Shown in pieces: positions 7,203-12,808 of a DNA stretch of 12,808 nucleotides. The notes beneath the pieces are model-generated. The model made no database searches. It saw only the letters and a list, made by a program, of their open reading frames with translations, and was not told the DNA's origin. Position 1 is the first letter of the stretch, and the number at the start of each line of letters is the position of its first letter. The DNA lies in assembly GCA_050290245.1 (NCBI GenBank), contig JBNKHH010000028.1, positions 1 to 12,808 on the forward strand, in the 5' to 3' direction. This stretch comes from JBNKHH01 sp050290245. GTDB taxonomy: Bacteria > Pseudomonadota > Alphaproteobacteria > Rhodobacterales > Rhodobacteraceae. The translations under genes were made by a program, and so were the position numbers.

Positions 7203-8449
7203 CCCGCTATTCCGCGTTGAGCGTGTTTCGCGAAGGGCTGCGCGGGCAGACCGGGTGGGGCAAAGCTTGGCGGTCGCCCGAACCTGAACCCGCCTACGAT
7301 GTGGTGATCGTCGGCGCCGGCGGGCATGGCCTGGCAACGGCTTACTACCTAGCCAGGAACCATGGTGTGAGCAACGTCGCGGTGATCGAAAAGGGGTGGC
7401 TTGGCGGCGGAAACACCGGGCGCAACACGACCGTGATCCGGTCGAACTATTTCTATCCCGAAAGTGCCGCGCTCTATGACCTGTCGGTCAGGCTCTACGA
7501 GACCCTGTCGCGCGAGCTGAACTACAACGTCATGTTCTCGCAACGCGGCATGGTGGTCACCTGCCATTCCGAACCCGAGATGGAGATGGCCGCGCGGCAG
7601 GTCAACGCGATGCGGTTGAACGGGGTCGATGCGGAGTTGCTGGACCGCGATCAGGTTCGCAAACGCGCGCCCCTGCTGAACTTCGGCCCCGACATGCGCT
7701 TTCCGATCCACGGCGCCGTGCTGCAACCGCGTGCGGGAACCGGACGTCACGATGCGGTCGCCTGGGGCTACGCGCGTGCGGCCGATGCACGGGGCGTGGA
7801 CATCATCCAGAATTGCGAGGTGCTGGGCCTGCTGACGGAAAGCGGGCGCTGCGTCGGGGTGCGCACCTCGAAAGGAGACATCGGGGCCGGCGTGGTCGGG
7901 GCGGCAGTGGCGGGTCATTCCTCGGTGATCGCCGGCATGGCCGGTATCGATCTGCCGATCACCTCCTACGCCTTGCAGGCCTTCGTGTCCGAACCCCTGA
8001 AACCGGTTCTGGATACGGTCGTCCTTTGCCCGCCCTTCGGGACCTATCTCAGCCAGTCCGACAAGGGCGGGCTGGTGATCGGCGGCGGCCTGGACCGGAT
8101 CCCCTCCTACGCGCAGCGCGGCAACCTGCCGGTGCAGGAAACCGTACTGGCCGGGCTGGTCGAGATGATGCCCGCGCTCGCCTCGGTCAAGCTGCTACGC
8201 CACTGGGCGGGTATCGTGGATGTGACGCCCGACAGCTCGCCCATCCTCGGGCCTTCGGGGCTGGACGGGTTGTATTTGAACTGCGGCTGGGGAACCGGCG
8301 GGTTCAAGGCGATCCCGGCCGGCGGCTACCTCTTCGCGCATCTCCTCGCCACCGGCGCGCACCACGAGATCAGCCGTCCCTTCGACCGCGACCGTTTCGA
8401 AACCGGGCATCTCATCGACGAGGGTGCTGCCTCCGGCATTGCGCATTAG
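7199..8449 (+). CDS. soxB: Sarcosine oxidase subunit beta (SoxB-like)
   Basis: This 416-residue protein is the catalytic flavoprotein subunit of a heterotetrameric sarcosine-oxidase-type enzyme. VVIVGAGGHGLATAYYLA (35-52) is the FAD dinucleotide fold, and GNTGRNTTVIRSNY (71-84) is a SoxB hallmark. AGTGRHDAVAWGYARAAD aligns with the segment bearing the covalent FMN histidine (His173 of characterised enzymes), making His184 the FMN ligand. The C-terminal NCGWGTGGFK (361-370) keeps the conserved active-site-region lysine (Lys370). The classical NHIHVYVSQ stretch is replaced here by PPFGTYLSQ (279-287), so both histidines are lost; that comparison is from memory. The substrate may thus be an N-methyl amine other than sarcosine. 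The start overlaps the tetR stop (ATGA), and the stop TAG lies within the ribosome site of soxD. Confidence 0.93.
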   Translation: MTRYSALSVFREGLRGQTGWGKAWRSPEPEPAYDVVIVGAGGHGLATAYYLARNHGVSNVAVIEKGWLGGGNTGRNTTVIRSNYFYPESAALYDLSVRLYETLSRELNYNVMFSQRGMVVTCHSEPEMEMAARQVNAMRLNGVDAELLDRDQVRKRAPLLNFGPDMRFPIHGAVLQPRAGTGRHDAVAWGYARAADARGVDIIQNCEVLGLLTESGRCVGVRTSKGDIGAGVVGAAVAGHSSVIAGMAGIDLPITSYALQAFVSEPLKPVLDTVVLCPPFGTYLSQSDKGGLVIGGGLDRIPSYAQRGNLPVQETVLAGLVEMMPALASVKLLRHWAGIVDVTPDSSPILGPSGLDGLYLNCGWGTGGFKAIPAGGYLFAHLLATGAHHEISRPFDRDRFETGHLIDEGAASGIAH

Positions 8450-8458
8450 GAGAGACTG

Positions 8459-8725
8459 ATGCAGATTTTCCCCTGCCCCTTTTGCGGCCCCCGGAACGAG
8501 ACCGAGTTTCACTTTGCGGGCGAGCTGGGCAAGGTCAGGCCAGGGACGACCGAGGCGGTCTCTGCCAAGGATTGGGCCACCTATCTTTACGCACAGCGCA
8601 ACGAAAAGGGGCCGGTCCACGAGGTCTGGATGCATCTGACCTGTTCCGAACTGTTCGTCATGGAGCGGGACAGCGTCACCATGGATGTGCTGGGATCCCG
8701 CGCCTTGAGAGGGGGTGCCCAATGA
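8459..8725 (+). CDS. soxD: Sarcosine oxidase subunit delta (SoxD-like, zinc-binding)
   Basis: This 88-residue protein is the small structural subunit that binds zinc in heterotetrameric sarcosine oxidase. CPFCGPRNETEF (6-17) provides Cys6 and Cys9, the family's first two zinc ligands. His59 and Cys62 in WMHLTCSELF would be the others. In the characterised enzyme as I recall it the second pair is spaced HxxxC (His59, Cys63) with a following conserved tryptophan; here it is HxxC and that tryptophan is absent. The protein is therefore a divergent SoxD that may still bind zinc. The ribosome site AGGAGA (8448-8453) lies five bases before the ATG and overlaps the soxB stop. The soxD stop TGA overlaps the soxA start as ATGA. 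Confidence 0.9.
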   Translation: MQIFPCPFCGPRNETEFHFAGELGKVRPGTTEAVSAKDWATYLYAQRNEKGPVHEVWMHLTCSELFVMERDSVTMDVLGSRALRGGAQ

Positions 8726-11517
8726 CCTCGCATCGCACCGCTCGCGCAGGCCTGATCGACCGGTCAAAGCCGCTCAGCTTCTCGTTTGATGGCAAACCCT
8801 ATCGGGGCTTTCAGGGCGACACGCTGGCCTCGGCCCTTCTGGCCAATGGCGTGCGCATCATGGGGCGCAGCTTCAAGTATCACCGTCCGCGCGGGCCCTG
8901 GGGGGCCTGGGTCGACGATCCCAACGCGATCATGACCGTCACGCAGGACCGGCGCACATTTCCCAACTGCCCGGCGACCACGACACCGCTGGTGGACGGG
9001 ATGCAGGCCCGCGCCGTCAACGCCTGGCCCTCGGCGGCATTCGACCTCAAGGGCGGGCTCGACCTGTTCCACCGCTGGCTTGGGGCGGGGTTCTATTACA
9101 AGACCTTCATGTGGCCAAACTGGCACCTGTTCGAGCCGATAATCCGCAAGATGGCGGGTTTGGGCGACATCAGCCGGGAGGTTCTGAAGAACTACAGCTC
9201 GGACCAAGTACACGACCATTGCGAGGTGCTGGTGATCGGCGGCGGCGGTGCGGGCCTTGCCGCTGCGCGCGCGGCCGCCGATGCGGGCCGTGGCGTGGTT
9301 CTGGTGGACGACCATCCTGTTTTGGGCGGCGGCCTGTATCAAATTGCCGAGATCGAAGGCCTTACACCGCCCGAGTGGGTCGCGGAGCAGATCACCGCCA
9401 TTGAAGCCGCCGGCGGGCGCATTTTGGCCGCGACCACAGCCTTCGGCATCAACGACCACCGTCTGGTCGGGCTTGCCCAGGCCGGCACCTTCGGCACCGC
9501 CCCGCGCCTTCACCGGATGCGCGCGGATCGGATCGTGATGGCCACCGGCGCGCTCGACCGGCCCATCACGTTCGCGGGCAACGACCGGCCCGGCGTGATG
9601 GCGGTGCAGGCCGGCTGCGAATATCTCGCGCGCTACGGCGTCCTTGTCGGGCGCCGGATCGCGCTGGCCTCGAACAACAGCATGGTCGACACGGCGCAGG
9701 AGATGCTGGCGGAAGCAGGCGCCGAAGTCACCCGCATCTCATCGCAGGACGGCCCGCTGCGCGCGTTGGGCGGCAAGCATCTCAAGGGGATCGCACAAGG
9801 ATCGCGGCGCTTTTCGGTCGATACCGTGCTTGCCTCGGGTGGGCTGACGCCGCTGGTGCATCTGTGGCGTCATGCGGGCGGCAAGCTGGAGTGGTGCGAG
9901 GCGCGGCAGGCCTTCGTGCCGGGCGCGGCGCCGGACGGGATGGCGGCGATCGGCGCGGCAAACGGGACGTTCGATCTCGAAGCTGCGCTGTCAGAAGCGC
10001 GGGCGGTTGGCGCAGGCGAACCGCCCGGCAATGCCTCGACGACATACAAGCTCACCCCGCTCTGGCCGGAGCCGGGCAGCAAGGGGCGGCAATGGATCGA
10101 CTTTCAGCACGACGTTACACTCAAGGATGTCGAACTGGCAGCGCGTGAAAACTATGTCTCGGTCGAACATCTGAAGCGTTACACCACGCTTGGGATGGCC
10201 TCCGATCAGGGCAAGACCTCCAACATGGCGGGCTTGGCTGCCATGTCCGCCCTCCAGGGCCGGCCAGTTCCCGAGGTCGGCACGACGACCTTCCGCCCGC
10301 CCTTCGTGCCGGTCCCGCTTGAGATGTATCATGGGTCCAAGGGCGGGCAGCTCTGGCACCCGCTCAAACGTCTCGCACTCGAACCGCACCACCGCGCCGC
10401 GGGGGCCGCCCTGGGGGAATATGGTGGCTGGCTGCGCCCCGGCTGGTACGGGACGGGCGACACGAAGGACCTGATCCGCCGCGAAGTGCTGACCGCGCGC
10501 AATGCGGCCGGTATTTTCGACGCCTCGCCACTGGGCAAAATCGAGGTGATGGGCCCGGATGCGGAAGCCTTTGTCGATTTCGTCTATTACAACACCATAC
10601 GCACACTGAAACCGGGACATATCCGCTATGGTTTCATGTTGACGGAGGGCGGCATCGTCATGGACGATGGCGTGATCGCGCGGCTTGGTCCGAACCGCTT
10701 CCTGATCTCCTGCTCGTCCAGCCACGTCGATTCCGTGCGCATGCATCTTGAGGCGTGGCGGCAGGACGGGAACGACCCGGACCGCATCTTCATCCACGAC
10801 CTCACGCCGCAATGGTCGACTGTCGCCATCGCCGGGCCGAAAGCACGCAGCATTCTCGGCGCGTTATCGCTGGACCTGGACCTGAGCGCCGAGGCCTTTC
10901 CACACATGACGCTGCGGGAAACGCAGTGGAACGACACTCCGCTCCGAATTGCACGGGTCAGCTTCACCGGCGATCTCAGCTTCGAACTCTCCATCCGATC
11001 CGCGAAGGCCAGCCTCTTGTGGGACGCCGTCACCGCAGCCGGCCAGACGCAGGGGGCCGTACCGATCGGGATCGAGGCGCTGTCGATCCTGCGCGCCGAA
11101 AAAGGATACATCATGGTCGGCAAGGATACCGACGGTGAAACCATGCCCCACGATCTGGGCTTCGGCATCCCGCGCCAGAAGAAAAACACCGCCTTTATCG
11201 GCGACCGCAGCCTGCATACCGACGAGGCCTGTGCCACTAACCGCAAGGCGCTTGTTGGTCTGCGCGTTGGCGCCGGGGAGACAGCCTTGCCCGCCGGTGC
11301 CCATCTGGTCGACGGCACGCCGCCGCGCTCGCTCGGCTATGTCACATCCAGCTACGACAGTCCGACGCTGGGACGCCCCGTGGCGCTCGCTCTGGTGGAG
11401 AACGGCGCAGCCCGAATGGGCGACACCGTCAGCATATGGCACCTGGGCGAGACGCGGCGCGCAACCATCTGCGCCCCTTGCGTTTTTGATCCCGAGGGAG
11501 AGCGGCTTCATGCGTGA
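8722..11517 (+). CDS. soxA: Sarcosine oxidase subunit alpha (SoxA-like)
   Basis: This 931-residue large subunit has, in order, a ferredoxin-fold Fer2_4-type domain without cluster cysteines (about 15-100), a pyridine-nucleotide/flavin-disulfide type domain starting VIGGGGAGLAAA (171-182) with a TGALDRP motif (275-281), and a T-protein folate domain (about 535-930) with DDG at 648-650, Asp649 matching the folate-binding Asp. In the holoenzyme the alpha subunit binds NAD and tetrahydrofolate and captures the C1 unit released at the beta subunit. The family is usually about 965-1000 residues. The shortfall lies between residues 334 and 374, where about 30 residues seem missing from the nucleotide-binding region. 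The frame is open far upstream (from 7813), but the ATG at 8722 is chosen because it overlaps the soxD stop and begins the conserved N-terminus. Confidence 0.93.
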   Translation: MTSHRTARAGLIDRSKPLSFSFDGKPYRGFQGDTLASALLANGVRIMGRSFKYHRPRGPWGAWVDDPNAIMTVTQDRRTFPNCPATTTPLVDGMQARAVNAWPSAAFDLKGGLDLFHRWLGAGFYYKTFMWPNWHLFEPIIRKMAGLGDISREVLKNYSSDQVHDHCEVLVIGGGGAGLAAARAAADAGRGVVLVDDHPVLGGGLYQIAEIEGLTPPEWVAEQITAIEAAGGRILAATTAFGINDHRLVGLAQAGTFGTAPRLHRMRADRIVMATGALDRPITFAGNDRPGVMAVQAGCEYLARYGVLVGRRIALASNNSMVDTAQEMLAEAGAEVTRISSQDGPLRALGGKHLKGIAQGSRRFSVDTVLASGGLTPLVHLWRHAGGKLEWCEARQAFVPGAAPDGMAAIGAANGTFDLEAALSEARAVGAGEPPGNASTTYKLTPLWPEPGSKGRQWIDFQHDVTLKDVELAARENYVSVEHLKRYTTLGMASDQGKTSNMAGLAAMSALQGRPVPEVGTTTFRPPFVPVPLEMYHGSKGGQLWHPLKRLALEPHHRAAGAALGEYGGWLRPGWYGTGDTKDLIRREVLTARNAAGIFDASPLGKIEVMGPDAEAFVDFVYYNTIRTLKPGHIRYGFMLTEGGIVMDDGVIARLGPNRFLISCSSSHVDSVRMHLEAWRQDGNDPDRIFIHDLTPQWSTVAIAGPKARSILGALSLDLDLSAEAFPHMTLRETQWNDTPLRIARVSFTGDLSFELSIRSAKASLLWDAVTAAGQTQGAVPIGIEALSILRAEKGYIMVGKDTDGETMPHDLGFGIPRQKKNTAFIGDRSLHTDEACATNRKALVGLRVGAGETALPAGAHLVDGTPPRSLGYVTSSYDSPTLGRPVALALVENGAARMGDTVSIWHLGETRRATICAPCVFDPEGERLHA

Positions 11518-12019
11518 CGACAGCAAGAGATGGGACGCGCCCACGGCCAATGGCTCGGCTGAAATGGCGGAGGGCGTTACACTCGCGCCGGTTCAGCTGA
11601 CGCGACAAACGTTGATCTCGGGGGCCGATACCCTCGCCCGGATGCAACCCAAGCTGGCGGCCTGGCCCGATATCGTGACCGATCAAAGCTACGCCCTCTG
11701 CCTGCGCCGGGATCGCATTATGCTGGTGAATGGGCCGGTTGCCGAGGAAGGCTGGCACGAGGACACCTCTCAAGCTATCTCTGACATGAGCGATGCTTAT
11801 GCGGTGTTTGAAATCAGCGGACGGGACGCCTTTGCCACGCTGAAACGCGGCGCGGAGTTGCGCCTTGACGTGCCATCCGTTTCGGTTGCTCGGATGCTCT
11901 TCGGACTTGATGTTTTTCTCTACAGGTTCGGGGACGAAGACAGGTTCCGCATCCACGTTTCCCAGAGCCAGGCCGAACCGTTGTTGAAAAGCCTGAAGGC
12001 TTCGGTTCCATCGCCGTAA
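11510..12019 (+). CDS. soxG: Sarcosine oxidase subunit gamma (SoxG-like)
   Basis: This 169-residue protein is in the gamma-subunit position of the soxBDAG order. It shares the family's weak signature: the segment SVARMLFGLDVFLYRFGDEDRFRIHVSQSQAEPLLKSL near the C-terminus resembles the GcvT-like fold of SoxG, and FEISGRDAFATL lies in the middle. The ATG overlaps the end of soxA by 8 bases and is preceded by GAGGGAG (11494-11500), nine bases upstream. The frame extends upstream inside soxA (from 10949), but that extension is a shadow of soxA. It is the last recognisable gene of the operon. No glyA, purU or folD gene follows, although these commonly flank soxBDAG. Confidence 0.88.
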   Translation: MRDDSKRWDAPTANGSAEMAEGVTLAPVQLTRQTLISGADTLARMQPKLAAWPDIVTDQSYALCLRRDRIMLVNGPVAEEGWHEDTSQAISDMSDAYAVFEISGRDAFATLKRGAELRLDVPSVSVARMLFGLDVFLYRFGDEDRFRIHVSQSQAEPLLKSLKASVPSP

Positions 12020-12146
12020 CGAGGTGGGCGCAGGGACATGGCAACCGACACCTTCGAAACGAGCAATCCGTCGGCCGCAAGGGCTGTTCTAGGAACCGTG
12101 TCGGTCAGGGCCGAACATTGTCGAAGCTCCGCCCGCATCCACAACG

Positions 12147-12182
12147 ATCCCTGAAGGCAACAGCATTCTGCCTTTGAGGGAT
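12147..12182. repeat. Imperfect stem-loop downstream of soxG, possible terminator
   Basis: ATCCCT (12147-12152) pairs with AGGGAT (12177-12182), and AAGGCA (12154-12159) pairs with TGCCTT (12169-12174). A G-T wobble and one bulged G join the two segments, and the loop is 9 nt. This is a strong hairpin about 130 bases after the soxG stop. It lacks a T-run on either strand, so it is not a classical factor-independent terminator. It may protect the operon's 3' end or act with Rho. Confidence 0.4.
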
Positions 12183-12226
12183 AGTGAAAATGACCCAGAC
12201 CCAATTATTCGGCCACTGGAGTGAAC

Positions 12227-12808
12227 ATGAACGAGCGTTTTGCACATCTCAAAACCCAAGCGCAAACTGGTGCTGGCACAGAGTGGCTTTCCGAGGTCGA
12301 ACTTCTGGAATCCAATGATTATCTTGCTGCGCGCGGCTTTGGCGTCTCGCGCAAGGAAGTTGCGCGGGCCAAAGGCGGAACCAAGCCGCCAAATTTCGGC
12401 TACGGCGTCTGGCCGCAGCCGCTTAGAGGCGATGGCGCGCACTGGATGCATCATTTCGACCCTGTTCGTTCTGCGACTTACGTTTGCAGACAGGTTCAAT
12501 ATGCCCAAGAAGACGGCGCATTGTTCGACTACAAAGTCTGGGCGGAGCAACCTTGGAAACAGCCAAGAGCTTGGTCAAAACCACATGGGTTTCTGTCCGA
12601 CCGACCGGGAGCAGACCTTGGCGCAACCGCAGCGAATTCACAGTTTGTCCGCATAGCGGACGCTCGGAGGCGATTCCGAGTCCTCGCAGACTTCGCTGGT
12701 GCAGCGAAAGGCAGCCTCGCCCAGAAGAGCAGTCCCCCTTTTGGCCTTGGAGAGCGACGCAGGACGCGCGAAGTAGAGCTTACGCCGAAGACGCAAAACC
12801 GCGGCGTG
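12227..12808 (+). CDS. Unrecognised partial ORF running off the window edge
   Basis: An ATG at 12227 opens a frame of 194 codons without a stop up to the last base, so the gene, if real, is cut by the window. GGAG (12218-12221) within TGGAGTGA lies five bases before the ATG, a good ribosome site. The first ~125 residues look protein-like, for example SNDYLAARGFGVSRKEVARA (about 29-48), NFGYGVWPQP (57-66) and HWMHHFDPVRSATYV (72-86), with several aromatic residues but no domain I can name. Third codon positions contain more A/T than in the sox operon, suggesting a different origin. The distal part (from about residue 140) is arginine-rich and overlaps three consecutive hairpins, so the true coding region may end earlier by frameshift or may not exist. 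No signal peptide or membrane segment is visible. Confidence 0.4.
   Translation, partial: MNERFAHLKTQAQTGAGTEWLSEVELLESNDYLAARGFGVSRKEVARAKGGTKPPNFGYGVWPQPLRGDGAHWMHHFDPVRSATYVCRQVQYAQEDGALFDYKVWAEQPWKQPRAWSKPHGFLSDRPGADLGATAANSQFVRIADARRRFRVLADFAGAAKGSLAQKSSPPFGLGERRRTREVELTPKTQNRGV
12647..12708. repeat. Three consecutive short hairpins
   Basis: In 62 bases there are three perfect inverted repeats: GTCCGC-ATA-GCGGAC (12647-12661), CTCGGA-GGCGAT-TCCGAG (12663-12680) and TTCGCTG-GTG-CAGCGAA (12692-12708). Such clustered small stems are more typical of non-coding or repeat DNA than of coding sequence. They may mark a repeat element or a structured RNA, or may be coincidental within the partial ORF at 12227. 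Confidence 0.45.

Noticed and set aside
7813..8721. Upstream extension of the soxA frame
   Set aside because: The frame is open but overlaps soxB and soxD completely. The extension is a shadow, and the ATG at 8722 starts the conserved SoxA N-terminus.
10949..11509. Upstream extension of the soxG frame
   Set aside because: It lies wholly within soxA in another frame. The ATG at 11510 has a ribosome site and gives a family-like length.
12038..12154. A 38-residue frame starting MATDTFETSNPSAAR after soxG
   Set aside because: It has a poorly placed ribosome site, matches no known family and ends inside the hairpin. It could be the stub of a lost gene but cannot be supported.
12089..12180. Minus-strand tail reading LPSGIVVDAGGAS, reminiscent of a short-chain dehydrogenase C-terminus
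   Set aside because: Only about 25 residues look similar, nothing upstream in the frame supports the family, and part of it is explained by the hairpin at 12147-12182.

Overview
The window is GC-rich DNA with codon use and gene families typical of an alphaproteobacterium, most likely of the Roseobacter/Rhodobacteraceae type. This placement is inferred from protein character; there is no rRNA or other marker gene. It carries a catabolic locus for methylated amines.

Layout. Positions 1-691 hold no convincing intact gene: an 11-bp perfect stem-loop (11-44), a 27-codon ORF encoding only a Sec-type signal peptide (161-244), and a second inverted repeat (566-590). A factor-independent terminator (about 691-725) then ends a leftward gene (750-2378) for a Tat-exported, family-5 ABC substrate-binding protein with no permease or ATPase beside it. 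A 174-bp divergent control region (2379-2552) holds two similar dyad operators 33 bp apart, of the kind bound by TetR-family repressors.

Rightward lies a tightly packed operon of seven genes with start/stop overlaps or very short gaps: a dimethylglycine-dehydrogenase-like flavoprotein with a folate-binding T-protein half (2553-4982), a non-pyrrolysine MttB-family methyltransferase (4979-6529), a TetR regulator (6531-7202), and the four subunits of a heterotetrameric sarcosine oxidase in the order soxB (7199-8449), soxD (8459-8725), soxA (8722-11517), soxG (11510-12019).

Working model (inference). A quaternary or tertiary N-methyl compound is captured by the binding protein. The MttB homologue removes a methyl group from a quaternary amine. 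The DMGDH-like enzyme and the SoxBDAG-like complex then oxidise the remaining N-methyl groups, passing C1 units to tetrahydrofolate through their T-protein domains. The substrate cannot be read from sequence. The Sox subunits diverge from classical sarcosine oxidase as I remember it: SoxB lacks the usual HIH segment, SoxA is about 30 residues short in the nucleotide-binding region, and SoxD has a one-residue-shorter zinc motif. The final substrate may therefore not be sarcosine. Neither a corrinoid protein nor the usual folate partners (glyA, purU, folD) are in the window.

Right end. After soxG come an imperfect stem-loop (12147-12182) and a frame open from 12227 to the window edge, with a good ribosome binding site but no family I recognise. 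Its distal part contains three consecutive short hairpins (12647-12708).
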